Source: Myxococcales bacterium (GTDB lineage: Bacteria > Myxococcota_A > Bradymonadia > REDH01). Taken from it: a stretch of 64,000 bases of DNA. A program made the position numbers and the translations under genes. The stretch lies in NCBI GenBank assembly GCA_020633625.1, contig JACKDJ010000006.1, forward strand, positions 124,001-188,000. Reading direction: 5' to 3'. How positions within the stretch are numbered: position 1 is the stretch's first letter; every line of letters starts with the position of its first letter. Below are positions 1 through 9,967 of this stretch, one piece after another. Below the pieces are notes generated by a model, which ran no database searches, had not been told where the DNA came from, and saw only the letters and a list, made by a program, of their open reading frames with translations.

Positions 1-422
1 AGCGCCAGCGCCGCATCGACGAGGCGTGTCCGCACCGTCTCGGCGACGTCGGGATCAAACGCCGGGTCGACGAGGATGCGGGTCCCAGACACCGGCGACA
101 GCGGCGTCGTCACGACGAGCTTCGGATAGTACGGCTGCCCAAGCCGGAGCGCGAGCTGCGCCCAGCCGAAGTCGTAGACGTACTCGCCGAAGCTGTGCGC
201 CTTCTCGTAGAGCGGGAGCGCGCCGACAATGCGATCACCGTCGTGGGCGACGATCGGCCGCGGCCGCCAGCCGCTCGACCCGCCAACACACCCGGTCTGC
301 TCCAGCGCAGCGAGCCACGCGTGCTCCAGGAACGGGCTCCCGTCGCTGCCGACGAGCCGGTCCCACGCGGCGGCCTCGATGGCACCGACGCTCGAGAGCG
401 CTTCGATCCGCGGCTCGGTCAC
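1..422 (-). CDS. PF04339 (DUF482) GNAT-fold peptidoglycan-related protein, C-terminus off the window
   Basis: The minus strand reads as an open frame from a GTG at 420-422 to the window edge. The visible ~140 residues match the N-terminus of the PF04339 family (GNAT/FemAB-like, annotated for peptidoglycan biosynthesis or recognition): SPFLEHAWLAALEQTG, then GWRPRPIVAHDGDRIVGALP and KAHSFGEYVYDFGWA. The family is usually about 380 residues, so most of the protein lies outside. Its true substrate is not established. The start follows the stop of the small membrane protein gene by one base, so the two are probably cotranscribed. Family assignment is firm and function is not. Confidence 0.85.
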   Translation of the reverse strand, partial: MTEPRIEALSSVGAIEAAAWDRLVGSDGSPFLEHAWLAALEQTGCVGGSSGWRPRPIVAHDGDRIVGALPLYEKAHSFGEYVYDFGWAQLALRLGQPYYPKLVVTTPLSPVSGTRILVDPAFDPDVAETVRTRLVDAALA

Positions 423-423
423 A

Positions 424-573
424 CTACCGCTTGAGCATGTTTCGCCGCCGAATCGAGTTCGAGATCGACACGATCGTGATGACGATCGCGAACGCGATGA
501 TCGCCTCGCCGAGGTTGATCTCCGTGAAGATCTCTCGGTTGAGGGCCGCGATGGGGAAGTGGAGCTCGGGCAC
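424..573 (-). CDS. small single-pass membrane protein, 49 residues
   Basis: A short minus-strand frame from GTG (571-573) to TAG (424-426). It reads MPELHFPIAALNREIF, then a hydrophobic stretch GEAIIAFAIVITIVSISNSI (residues 22-41) and a basic tail RRRNMLKR, which predicts one membrane helix with the C-terminus in the cytoplasm. An in-frame stop lies a short way upstream, so the start cannot be far off. It ends one base before the PF04339 gene. I recognise no family. Codon third positions are GC-rich, which supports coding, but 49 residues is near the limit of what can be trusted. Confidence 0.45.
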   Translation of the reverse strand: MPELHFPIAALNREIFTEINLGEAIIAFAIVITIVSISNSIRRRNMLKR

Positions 574-832
574 GGTGTCCTCGCTGGCGGCGTCGTGGAA
601 CCAGTGACAGCGTCACACTGACGGGTGCGGTGCGACATGGCAAGATTCGGCGCGCCGTCAGCGCTCCGCTCTCGAACGCCAGGCGAACGTTCGAGCCGGC
701 GAGGTCCGCGAGGTCCGCTCGGCGGCTCGCGACGCTGCTCCCGCCGCGGGTCGGCCTCGCGTCAGCGCCGCCTAGCCGCGCGTCAGCCTCGCCGCGCGTC
801 AGCGCCGCCTCGCCGTCGGCGCCGCCTCGCCC
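574..832. other. gap with direct GC-rich repeats and a short inverted repeat
   Basis: No gene is seen here. Positions about 755-835 hold imperfect direct repeats built on CGCGTCAGC and GCCGCCTCGCC. At 603-615 lies a perfect inverted repeat, GTGACAGCGTCAC, about 30 bases upstream of the small membrane protein start on the minus strand, where it could serve as an operator. No clear terminator with a T-run follows mltG. Confidence 0.35.
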
Positions 833-1867
833 TCAGCGTCCCCGAAGGTAGCGCTCGACGTTCCGGGAGTGCTCGGCCAGCGTCGTCGCGAACGCGTGCG
901 TCCGCGTTCCATCGCCGCGCGCCACGAAGTACAGCACGTCCGGCGCATCGGCCGGGTGCAGCGTCGCCTCGAGCGCCGCGCGGCCGGGGTTCGTGATCGG
1001 CGTCGGCGGCAGCCCGTCGATGACGTACGTGCTGTAGCGGCTGTGCTCGTCGCGACACCGCTCGCGCGTCGCCGACTCACGGTAGAGCTCCGGTCCATAC
1101 ACACAAGTCGGGTCGCACTGCAGCCGCATCCCGCGATCGAGCCGGTTGTAGATGACGCGCGCGATCAGCGGCCGTTCCTCGGCCACCGCCGCCTCTTCTT
1201 CGACGATCGACGCGATGGTGAGGAGCTCGAGCTCGCCGAAGCTCGCTGCGCTCCCCTGCCGCGCGTCGAATGCGAGGTCGGCGCGCACGTCCCGCCCGCG
1301 CTCCACCATTCGCCGCACGATGGCCTCGACCGTGACGTCGAGTGGCAGCTCGTACGTGTCGGGGAAGAGGTACCCCTCGAGCGACGGTGCGTCGATTCCG
1401 AACCGACCCGCCGCCTCGGCCGAATCCACCGCGGCGAGAAACTCCGCGCGGTCCGCGAGCCCGCGCGCCGCCAAACGGTCCGCGAGCTCGTAGATGTTCG
1501 TCCCCTCGGGGACCGTGAGCCGGTTGGAGCTCGCGCGTGTCGGCGCGCACAGCGTCGCCAGCAGCGACCGTGGCGTGGCGTCTCCCGCGACGGTGTGGCT
1601 GCCTGCCTGCAAGCAGCGCCCGGCGCGCTCGACGCGCAGCAGCACCTCCCAGCCCAGGTCGTCGCCGACCACGCCGCGCTCGGCGAGCGTCCGAACAACC
1701 GAGCGGGCGGTCGCCCCGGCGGCGACATCGACCTCTGTCGGATCGTTGCCGATCACGACGTCGGCCTCGAGCCACTGGCCATACGCGTTCCACGCGAGCC
1801 AGCCGCCGAGCGCGACCATCGCGGTGGTCACGAGGGCGGACCAGAGCATGCGAAGCAGACAGCCCAC
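833..1867 (-). CDS. mltG: MltG endolytic murein transglycosylase
   Basis: 344 residues, about the usual MltG length. MltG cleaves nascent peptidoglycan glycan strands in the periplasm while anchored in the inner membrane, and is thought to end strand elongation. Residues 5-27 form the N-terminal membrane helix. A LysM-like region follows, and the YceG/MltG domain occupies about 115-340. Visible motifs are LTVPEGTNIYELADRL, LEGYLFPDTYEL and the catalytic ASIVEEEA, where Glu near 223 matches the catalytic Glu of the family. YNRL and GLPPTPITNPG are also present. Translation starts at GTG 1867, one base after the ruvX stop, so the gene is the last of a dam-like/ruvX/mltG operon. Confidence 0.95.
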   Translation of the reverse strand: MGCLLRMLWSALVTTAMVALGGWLAWNAYGQWLEADVVIGNDPTEVDVAAGATARSVVRTLAERGVVGDDLGWEVLLRVERAGRCLQAGSHTVAGDATPRSLLATLCAPTRASSNRLTVPEGTNIYELADRLAARGLADRAEFLAAVDSAEAAGRFGIDAPSLEGYLFPDTYELPLDVTVEAIVRRMVERGRDVRADLAFDARQGSAASFGELELLTIASIVEEEAAVAEERPLIARVIYNRLDRGMRLQCDPTCVYGPELYRESATRERCRDEHSRYSTYVIDGLPPTPITNPGRAALEATLHPADAPDVLYFVARGDGTRTHAFATTLAEHSRNVERYLRGR

Positions 1868-1868
1868 G

Positions 1869-2291
1869 TTAGCCCCCGCGAGTCGCGCGGCCGTCGAGGT
1901 AGGCCTGCAGGATCAGCACCGCCGCCGCCTGGTCCAGCACCTCGCGGCGGCGGTCGCGGCGGACGTCGACGCCAATCAGCGCGCGCTCGGCGGCGACGCT
2001 AGTTAGCCGCTCGTCCCACTCGACGATCGGGCAGTCGATGCGCGGGGCGAGCGCCGCTGTCAGCGCGCGCACGCGCCGCACCGACCCGCCCTCTGTCCCG
2101 TCCAGCGTCAGCGGGAGCCCCACGACGACGGACCCCGCGTCGTAGTGGCCCACCAGCTCGACGATGCGGTCCAGCGCCGCCCCGGTCGGACGTGCGGCGA
2201 TCGTCTCGACCGCCGTCGCCACACGCCCCGCGGGGTCGCTCACCGCGACCCCGATCCGGACGGTCCCGACGTCGAGGCAGAGCGCGCGCAA
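1869..2291 (-). CDS. ruvX: RuvX/YqgF Holliday junction resolvase-like nuclease
   Basis: 140 residues with an RNase H-like fold, the normal size for YqgF/RuvX. The family is linked to 16S rRNA 5'-end maturation and to Holliday junction resolution. The first acidic residue lies in MRALCLDVGTVRIGVAVSD. VVVGLPLTLDGTEG, DERLTSVAAERAL and a late acidic residue in LDQAAAVLILQAYLDG are also visible, so the catalytic acid set looks complete. The start is one base from the methylase stop and the stop is one base from the mltG start. YqgF followed by MltG is a common bacterial order. Confidence 0.95.
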   Translation of the reverse strand: MRALCLDVGTVRIGVAVSDPAGRVATAVETIAARPTGAALDRIVELVGHYDAGSVVVGLPLTLDGTEGGSVRRVRALTAALAPRIDCPIVEWDERLTSVAAERALIGVDVRRDRRREVLDQAAAVLILQAYLDGRATRGG

Positions 2292-2292
2292 G

Positions 2293-3249
2293 CTACCAGC
2301 TACGGACGATCAGCTCGGACACGCGACCGCGACCGTCGCCCTTGCTGCTGACCGTGCCCGCGCGCGAGCAGCGCTCAATACGCCACCCCTCGTACAGGTC
2401 AAGCGTCGCCTGCGTGTCGCTGTTGCTCAACACCACGTAGCAGCCGCGGCGCGCGAGCTCGTCGAACGTCCGTGCGAGCTGAAGGTGCGCGTCGAGCGAG
2501 AAGCCCGTCTTCAGGTAGCTGCGGAAGTCTGCCGTCGTCGATGTCGGAATGTACGGAGGGTCGAAGTACACGAGGTCGCCTGCGACGGCGTGCTCCAGCA
2601 CCGACTCGAACGACGCGTACTCGAGCGAGACGCCCGGCCGCCCGAGCGCACGAGACGCCGCACGGAGTCCCGCCTCGTCGACGATGCGAGGCGGCCGCTT
2701 CTTCTCGGTGCCGTCGTACGGAACGTTGTAGCGGCCGCTCTTGTTCTCGCGGTACAGCCCGTTGAAGTTCACCTTGTTCATGTAGATGAACCGCGCCGCG
2801 CGCTCGATCTCGCTGCCGTGACGGGCGTTGAACATCTCGCGCTGCCGCAGGTAGTACGCCTTCGCGTTGCGCGCCTCGTGTGACCTCAACACGGCGATCA
2901 CCCCGTCCACATCGTCACGGAGCGCGCGGTAGGTCTCGATCAGGCGGCCGTTCAAGTCGGTCAGTCGCGCCGGCGCCGGCTGGTTGCGGAAGAAGACGGC
3001 CCCACCGCCAACGAAGGGCTCGTGGTACGCGCCAAACTCCTCCGGAAGCAGCGGCTGGATCCACTTGAGCAGCTTCCCTTTGCCGCCAACCCAGCGCAGC
3101 ACCGGGTCGCATCCCGTTGGCTGCTGCTCGGGCCGATTGCTCGGGTCTACGGTCCGGCCTCGCCGCGCCGGCGTCGGCTCCAACCCGCGGTGCGTCGGGC
3201 GTCGGTGGTCGCGCGGTGTCGGGGTCGGGGGGCTGATCTCGGTTGCCAT
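2293..3249 (-). CDS. dam: Dam-type D12-class N6-adenine DNA methyltransferase
   Basis: Class D12 adenine methylase that moves a methyl group from S-adenosylmethionine to adenine N6. The SAM-binding motif is VLRWVGGKGKLL, followed by YHEPFVGGGAVFF. Catalytic motif IV is FDPPYIPTST. FIYMNKVNFNGLYRENKSG is typical of Dam proteins, for which GATC is the usual target. I choose ATG 3249 because GGAAG lies just before it; a GTG at 3288 would add 13 residues. The first ~45 residues are Pro/Arg-rich and probably disordered. The gene is first in an operon with ruvX and mltG, an unusual place for a methylase. No restriction partner is nearby, so it is probably a solitary methylase. Confidence 0.92.
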   Translation of the reverse strand: MATEISPPTPTPRDHRRPTHRGLEPTPARRGRTVDPSNRPEQQPTGCDPVLRWVGGKGKLLKWIQPLLPEEFGAYHEPFVGGGAVFFRNQPAPARLTDLNGRLIETYRALRDDVDGVIAVLRSHEARNAKAYYLRQREMFNARHGSEIERAARFIYMNKVNFNGLYRENKSGRYNVPYDGTEKKRPPRIVDEAGLRAASRALGRPGVSLEYASFESVLEHAVAGDLVYFDPPYIPTSTTADFRSYLKTGFSLDAHLQLARTFDELARRGCYVVLSNSDTQATLDLYEGWRIERCSRAGTVSSKGDGRGRVSELIVRSW

Positions 3250-3288
3250 GGCGTCTTCCGTCGAGTGACGGGCGAAGCCTACGGTCAC

Positions 3289-3553
3289 CGAGATCGTGTC
3301 AGCAAAAAATCCACAGCAATATCAGTGGTTTATGATACAGATCCGCAGGTCGACCGGTGATTGTCCTACATAGACACACCCCGGCGCAAATTTCCGTCGG
3401 ACCCTACCGACAGCACCCCCCTCTCGCTGCGACCCGGTCGGCGCGCGCCGACACCCACCCGCGCGCACCCCGCCTTCCGCTTGGACACGGGCGGCCACGT
3501 CGGCTAGTGCGGCGGCACGCCGCGCACGCGGCACCCCATTCGATAGGAACAGC
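3289..3553. promoter_or_regulatory. divergent, locally AT-rich promoter region
   Basis: This gap separates the leftward methylase operon from the rightward helicase gene. Positions about 3298-3375 are much richer in A and T than the flanks. On the plus strand TATGAT (about 3330-3335) could be a -10 box, but no good -35 is visible. The rest of the gap is GC-rich and holds no gene that I can support. Confidence 0.35.
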
Positions 3554-5004
<1,451 letters not shown>

Positions 5005-5007
5005 CCG

Positions 5008-6435
5008 ATGGAGCGGCGCCGGCGCGTCGAGCTGGAGCGCAGGCTGGCAGACGCTGCCAGCCTGCCGGAGTGGCGTGCGGCTGCCGAAGAGCTCGACGAG
5101 CTCGACGAGCGAGCCGCGTGGCGCGCCGACGACGACAGCCCGAGTTTCGACGCCCGGCTGCTCCGTCGCCACATCGGCGAGCTCGATCAGCTCACAGCCC
5201 GCCGCGAGCTTGGCGCGCTCGAGGTCGTCCTCACCGAGAGCCTCTACCGCAACCTGAACGAGGTGACGGCGCCTCACCTGTATGCACACACGCATACGGG
5301 CGAGACCAAGCACGTCGTCACCGACTGGATCGACGCGTGCGTGCGTGCGATGCACACGCTCCGCGACACCGAGATTCCCGGCCTGGACCGCGCCGCGAAG
5401 CTCCGTCGCTTTCAGCGAGCCTACGACAACCTCGGCCAGACCGCCCTCATGCTCTCCGGTGGCGGCGCGTGGGGGCTCTACCACCTCGGCGTGGTCCGCG
5501 CGCTGCGAGACCAAGCGCTCCTGCCGAGCGTGATCTGCGGCTCGAGCATGGGCGCGATTATCGCGTCGGGAGTGTGTGTTCGTCGCGACGCCGACCTCGA
5601 CGCGATGTACGAGGACCCGCAGACGATCCACCGGGTGGCGGTGCGCCTCTCGTCGCCGGTCAGGGCCGTTCGCGACCGCGCCGCCCTCTCGATCGACCAG
5701 CTCCGCGAGCATGTCGAGACAAACGTCGGCGGCGACACCTTCCGCGAGGCCTTCGAGCGAACGGGAAGGGTCCTCAACGTCTCGGTGTCTCCGACGCGCG
5801 CGCGCCAGAAGCCGCGCGTGCTGAGCCATCTCACGGCGCCCGACGTCCTCGTTGCCGACGCCACCGTCGCTTCGTGTGCGATCCCGGGGCTCTTCCCTCC
5901 TGTCGCGCTGCGGCAGCGACTCCCGAGTGGGCAGACGGCGCCGTATGCCGAGACCGAGCGGTGGGTCGACGGGTCACTGCGGGGCGACCTCCCGCTGCGG
6001 CAGATGGGCCGCGTTCACAACGTGAACCACTTCGTTGTTAGCCAAGCCAACCCGTTCGTCCTCCCGTTTGTCGCCCGTCACAAGCAAGACCCCGCCACGC
6101 GCGCTGCGCGCTTCGTCGGCTCGCTCGCCCGCGCCCAAACGGCAGCAGTGCTCGACGAGGCCCGCCGGCACGTCGTCTCGGACCGCGTTCGGCCGTGGCT
6201 CGACGCTGCGCACGCGCTGACAGCGCAGCACTACGGCGGCGACATCGACATTCACCCGCGCGTTCCCCCTGCGCAGTATCTCCGCGTCATGTCGAACCCG
6301 TCGATGGCACAGCTCGAGGACTACATCCTCGGCGGTGAGCGGGCGACGTGGCCGCGGCTGGCCGCGATCCGAGACCAAACACGGATCACGCGCGAGCTGG
6401 CAGACATCGTGCGGGAGCTGGCGAAGCCGGGTTAG
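5008..6435 (+). CDS. patatin-like phospholipase with DUF3336 domain
   Basis: 475 residues. The N-terminal ~130 residues match DUF3336 (YRNLNEVTAPHLYAHTHTG and KHVVTDWIDACVRAMHTL). The patatin domain follows with the oxyanion loop SGGGAWGLYHLGVVRAL, the nucleophile elbow GSSMG (near residue 180) and the catalytic Asp in WVDGSLRGDLPL. Patatins are serine lipid acyl hydrolases. Eukaryotic DUF3336 relatives are triacylglycerol lipases or lysophospholipid acyltransferases. The start is three bases after the repaired helicase stop. No signal peptide is seen, so it is probably cytoplasmic or membrane-associated. Confidence 0.92.
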   Translation: MERRRRVELERRLADAASLPEWRAAAEELDELDERAAWRADDDSPSFDARLLRRHIGELDQLTARRELGALEVVLTESLYRNLNEVTAPHLYAHTHTGETKHVVTDWIDACVRAMHTLRDTEIPGLDRAAKLRRFQRAYDNLGQTALMLSGGGAWGLYHLGVVRALRDQALLPSVICGSSMGAIIASGVCVRRDADLDAMYEDPQTIHRVAVRLSSPVRAVRDRAALSIDQLREHVETNVGGDTFREAFERTGRVLNVSVSPTRARQKPRVLSHLTAPDVLVADATVASCAIPGLFPPVALRQRLPSGQTAPYAETERWVDGSLRGDLPLRQMGRVHNVNHFVVSQANPFVLPFVARHKQDPATRAARFVGSLARAQTAAVLDEARRHVVSDRVRPWLDAAHALTAQHYGGDIDIHPRVPPAQYLRVMSNPSMAQLEDYILGGERATWPRLAAIRDQTRITRELADIVRELAKPG

Positions 6436-6468
6436 GGCGGCGCCGCGCGGCGGGCGTCTAGAGGAAGG

Positions 6469-7290
6469 CTAGAACCGCACCGTGACCGCGACCCCGTTCA
6501 TCGGACCGACGAGGGGCGCGACCGACACGTCGACATCTCCGCCAAGCTGCTCGTCGATCGCCTCGATCTGGTCGTTGTAGCCGGATCGCCTCGACGCGGT
6601 GACGGCCATCGTGACGCCGCCGACGATCAGCCCGACCGTGCCGAGCCCAGCCATCGTCGCGCCGGCGATCTGGCCGTCGGACCAGTACCCACAGCTGCCG
6701 TCGGACGAGTAGTCGTACGAGTAGTCATCGTAGCAATAGTCGCCGTAGCAGTCGTCCGCGTAGACCGAATAGCACCGGTCGAAGCTGGTCACGAGGAAGA
6801 TCATGCCACCGGCGATGGTCATCGCGCCGCCGATCGCGAGGAACGTGATGGGTGCGCCGAATCCCGGCCGCTCATCGAGTAGCCGCTCGCGCTCCGCCAG
6901 CAGCGCGGCGCGCTCGTCCGGAGCAAGTCCGCCGAGCGAGACCTCGGGCGGCTGAGCGTCGGCTTCGTTCGCCTCACCGGAGAGGTAGCCGCCCTCGGAG
7001 GGCGGTGTCGACTCGCCCATGAGGTAGCCGCCACCGCCCGACGCCGGCGCCGGGACATCGTCGAGCGGCTCGACGCGCTCGATCTCGTCGTACGCGAACG
7101 TCCGCACGTCGCCAGTGCGCAAGATGATCGTCAGGTGGCTGCCCGGCACGTCCTCGACGAGCTCGCCGACCGCCGCCCCGCCGTTGACGGTCGTGACCCG
7201 AAGCCGCCCGGAGTCCGCCAGAACAGGCGCGCTGGCGAGCGTGAGAGCGAGTGAAACCGCGGCGATGCGGACGAGGCGGTTGGCGGGCAT
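6469..7290 (-). CDS. secreted or membrane protein of unknown function, 273 residues
   Basis: A signal peptide (MPANRLVRIAAVSLALTLAS, cleavage near PVLA) precedes a short beta-rich region, GELVEDVPGSHLTIILRTGD and RTFAYDEIERVEPL. That resembles the small SH3-like sensor found in many delta-proteobacterial envelope proteins. A Pro/Gly-rich linker follows, then two hydrophobic segments (ITFLAIGGAMTIAGGMIFLV and IAGATMAGLGTVGLIVGGVT). Between them is a Tyr/Asp/Cys-rich loop with four Cys. The protein therefore likely sits in the envelope with this loop exposed. It ends 34 bases from the convergent patatin gene. I assign no function. Confidence 0.75.
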   Translation of the reverse strand: MPANRLVRIAAVSLALTLASAPVLADSGRLRVTTVNGGAAVGELVEDVPGSHLTIILRTGDVRTFAYDEIERVEPLDDVPAPASGGGGYLMGESTPPSEGGYLSGEANEADAQPPEVSLGGLAPDERAALLAERERLLDERPGFGAPITFLAIGGAMTIAGGMIFLVTSFDRCYSVYADDCYGDYCYDDYSYDYSSDGSCGYWSDGQIAGATMAGLGTVGLIVGGVTMAVTASRRSGYNDQIEAIDEQLGGDVDVSVAPLVGPMNGVAVTVRF

Positions 7291-7299
7291 GGGACCTCG

Positions 7300-7322
7300 G
7301 GGTCAGGGCTACGCCATGACCC
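7300..7322. promoter_or_regulatory. inverted repeat upstream of the 6469-7290 gene
   Basis: GGGTCA and TGACCC flank an 11-base spacer, 10 bases upstream of the ATG at 7290. It could be an operator or the end of the transcript arriving from the di-haem gene; there is no T-run. Confidence 0.2.
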
Positions 7323-7408
7323 TAGGGGATTGCCGAGGCTGGATCCAGGGGCAGCATCGGCCCGTCCGCCCAGCGCTCGCCACAGCGGTCGTCCCGGCGG
7401 CGCGTGCG

Positions 7409-8779
7409 CTACAGCGAGCGCAAGAACGCCAGCACGGCGGCGCGGTCTGTCGCCGACAGGCCTCGGTACCCGTCACGCGACGCCTCCGCCTCTCCGCCGT
7501 GCCACAGGATCGCTTCCTCGAGCGTCCGAGCGCGGCCGTCGTGCAGGAAGCTCGCGTACGGCAGGACCGTCTGCGTGAGCCCTATTCCCCAGAGCGCGGG
7601 AGTGCGCCACTCCCGGCCGTCGGCCTCGTAGTCCGGGCGGCCGTCGGCGAGGTCGGGTCCCATGTCGTGCAGCAGCAGGTCGGTGTAGGGGTGGATCTGC
7701 TGGTCGCGGAGGGCGGCGACAGGGTGGTCGCTCGCTGTGCGCAACGTCGATGTGTGGCAGCCTTCGCAGTCGAGCCGGGCGAAGAGCGCCTCGCCACGGC
7801 GGACCTGAGCGTCTGCCTGCGCTCGTGCGGGCACGGCGAGCGTCTGCGTGTAGTGGACCGTCGCGTCGAGCGTCTCTTGGTCGATCTCGTGCGAGCCGTC
7901 CGGCTCCGGGAACACGGGAGAGCTGACGCCCATGTCATTGAAGTAGGCGGCGGCGGCCTGGTCGGTCAGGTTCGCCGTGTTTGCCTTCCACCCAAACCGA
8001 CCGAGCGACATCGCCTGGAGCGTCGGGCTCCAAACGCGGTTCGCGCGCCCCGAGATGCCGTCACCGTCTGCGTCGTCCGGGTCGGCCAGGGCGACGATGT
8101 CGGCTTCGGCCACCGCCTCGAGGAGACCGAGCCCAAACACGGGAGGCGCGACTCGCGGCGAGAACACGAGCCCGGCCGGAAGGCTGGTCCCGTCGGGCCG
8201 CGTGATGTCGAACGACGGCTCCCGGAGGGTGTATGCGGTTCCGTCGTCGAACTGCCCCGTGCTCTCGATCCAGTCGATCGCGATCGCGATCTCGGGCTCG
8301 ACGCCAAAGTTTGCGCGGTCTTGGAGCTGTCCGCCGAGCCCATCGGCAGGCGGCGGCTCTCCATGCGGCCCGCGCGGCAGCGCGAGGTCGCTCACGCGAA
8401 CGAGCAGCGGGCTGGCACCACTCGGCGTCCCGGCTACGGGCATGCCGCGCCCGTCACGCGCGTGGCAGGCCCCGCACGCGGGCGCGTTGAAGACAGGGCC
8501 GAGCCCCGGGTTGATGTCCGCAGGCGCGGGGACGAAGATCGCCTCGAACGTGACGTCACCTGCCAAGTGCTGCTCGAGGTCGTCTGCCGAGAGGTTCGGC
8601 GCGGGCAGGCTGAACGCATGCGACGAGCGCTCGTCGACGGTGGTGTCGCCGCCGGCGCGAGGCGCGGCGGCCTCGGCCGGTGCGTCGTCGCAGGCGACGA
8701 GCGGTCCGGCCGCAGCGACGAGGAGGGTCGCAGCGAGGGCGCGGCGACCAAACTGGGTTCCGGTCGCTGCAGCGCTCAT
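7409..8779 (-). CDS. di-haem oxidoreductase family lipoprotein (DUF1111-like)
   Basis: 456 residues. The N-terminus has a lipoprotein signal ending in AAAGPLVAC, which predicts a periplasm-facing lipoprotein. Two c-type haem sites are visible, CGACH (near residue 93) and CEGCH in the C-terminal third, as in the di-haem cytochrome c peroxidase-like family once called thiol oxidoreductases. MGPDLADGRPDY and RTPALWGIGLT near the end are characteristic of the family. The ATG at 8779 overlaps the imelysin stop (ATGA), so translation is probably coupled. The imelysin/di-haem pair is a recurrent iron-regulated set, and the upstream Fur-like box fits that. The open frame continues upstream of 8779 but runs antisense-like through the imelysin gene and is rejected. 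Confidence 0.9.
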   Translation of the reverse strand: MSAAATGTQFGRRALAATLLVAAAGPLVACDDAPAEAAAPRAGGDTTVDERSSHAFSLPAPNLSADDLEQHLAGDVTFEAIFVPAPADINPGLGPVFNAPACGACHARDGRGMPVAGTPSGASPLLVRVSDLALPRGPHGEPPPADGLGGQLQDRANFGVEPEIAIAIDWIESTGQFDDGTAYTLREPSFDITRPDGTSLPAGLVFSPRVAPPVFGLGLLEAVAEADIVALADPDDADGDGISGRANRVWSPTLQAMSLGRFGWKANTANLTDQAAAAYFNDMGVSSPVFPEPDGSHEIDQETLDATVHYTQTLAVPARAQADAQVRRGEALFARLDCEGCHTSTLRTASDHPVAALRDQQIHPYTDLLLHDMGPDLADGRPDYEADGREWRTPALWGIGLTQTVLPYASFLHDGRARTLEEAILWHGGEAEASRDGYRGLSATDRAAVLAFLRSL

Positions 8780-9903
8780 CGCAGCACCAGCGGCTGAACG
8801 TCTCCCTCGAGCGTGTTCTGGACGGTCCGAACGGCCGCCTGCGCTGCCTCGATCGCCGGGTACGCCGCCGGGTCCGAGATGGCGTTGCGGAACGGGTCGG
8901 GGATCGCCCCGATCGCGGCGATCGCCGCGTCGAGCTCGGCGCGGAGACGTGTGTCGAGGGCCGGGTCGAGCCCTGCGACGTAGTCGGTGAGCCCACGCCC
9001 GGTCGTCCCGGCCAGCGGGACGTCGCCGGTGTATGCGTTCTGGACGCTGCGGAGGTTGTCTTGGAAGTCCGAGATCGAGTTGAACGAGAACTGGCTCTCG
9101 ACGAGCGTCGGGTCGTGCGAGTCGTAAGGGTCGGCGATCTTCCCGTTGGCGACCTCGTCGCAGATGCCGATCATGCCGGTCAGGATCTCCTGAGCGGCCG
9201 CCGTCAGCGATGGGTAGGCCGTGTTTGCGTCGTCGCCCGCCGTCGCGATGACGCTCCGGTAGGGTGCGCGGCCGTCGACGGTGTCGACCCACGACGAATG
9301 TAGCGCGTCTGCCACGGCGGCGAGCTCGTCGGCGATCGCAGCGACGTATTCCAGCTCGCGTGCGTCGAGGTCGGCGGCCGTCTGCATTCGGTCGACGCCG
9401 AACAGGAGGTACTCGATCGTGTGGAAGCCCTTCTGTGTCTCTTGAAGACCGGCAACGTAGTCGGCGCTGAACGCATCGCTCGCGGCCAGGACCGCCTCGA
9501 GGTCCGTGCGATTCACCGGCCACGAGTCGAGCGCCGGGTCGTAGCCAAAGCTGTCGACCGGACCAAACAGGAACGCTTCGGCCTGCTCCCATGGACGACG
9601 CGCCGCGGCCCACGCCTCCTGGGCAGCCTCGAGCGTCGCGGGCGTCGGGTCGGCTCCCAGGGCGTCGACGGCCACGGAGAGGGCCTCCGTGCGGGTCGCG
9701 AGCAGCGCGTACGTTGGAACGACCACGCTGTCGGCGAAGTCAGCGACGATCTGCGTGTCATCGAACGACTCGCCGAGCTCGGCGTCGTCGCCACAGGCCG
9801 CCGCACCAAGCATCGCCGCGAGAGCGACCGTCGACAGCCGGGCAGAGTAGCGGCCAGCGGCGGGGGGGGAGAGGAGTGCGCGGGAGAGGGCGGGGCGGGT
9901 CAT
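8776..9903 (-). CDS. imelysin-family (peptidase M75) iron-regulated lipoprotein
   Basis: 375 residues from ATG 9903, which has AGAGGAC upstream. The signal sequence ends in AAMLGAAAC (lipobox). The mature helical protein has the imelysin GxHxxE-like motif in GFHTIEYLLFG, with FLFGPVDSFGYDPALDSWPV and FSFNSISDFQDNLRSVQNAY typical of the family. M75 proteins bind iron or act in iron uptake; proteolysis is doubtful. It sits between the porin-like gene and the di-haem gene and overlaps the latter by four bases. An open frame extends 42 residues upstream, but it overlaps the porin end and has poor composition. Confidence 0.92.
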   Translation of the reverse strand: MTRPALSRALLSPPAAGRYSARLSTVALAAMLGAAACGDDAELGESFDDTQIVADFADSVVVPTYALLATRTEALSVAVDALGADPTPATLEAAQEAWAAARRPWEQAEAFLFGPVDSFGYDPALDSWPVNRTDLEAVLAASDAFSADYVAGLQETQKGFHTIEYLLFGVDRMQTAADLDARELEYVAAIADELAAVADALHSSWVDTVDGRAPYRSVIATAGDDANTAYPSLTAAAQEILTGMIGICDEVANGKIADPYDSHDPTLVESQFSFNSISDFQDNLRSVQNAYTGDVPLAGTTGRGLTDYVAGLDPALDTRLRAELDAAIAAIGAIPDPFRNAISDPAAYPAIEAAQAAVRTVQNTLEGDVQPLVLR

Positions 9904-9967
9904 CGTCGGGTCCTCTGAGTAGAGTGGTGGGCGAGAAGGGGCAGTTCGGGTCCGCGAGAAGCGGGGC

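Noticed and set aside
8780..9613. N-terminal extension of the di-haem protein
   Set aside because: It would run through the imelysin gene in another frame; ATG 8779 with a lipoprotein signal and an ATGA overlap is the clear start.
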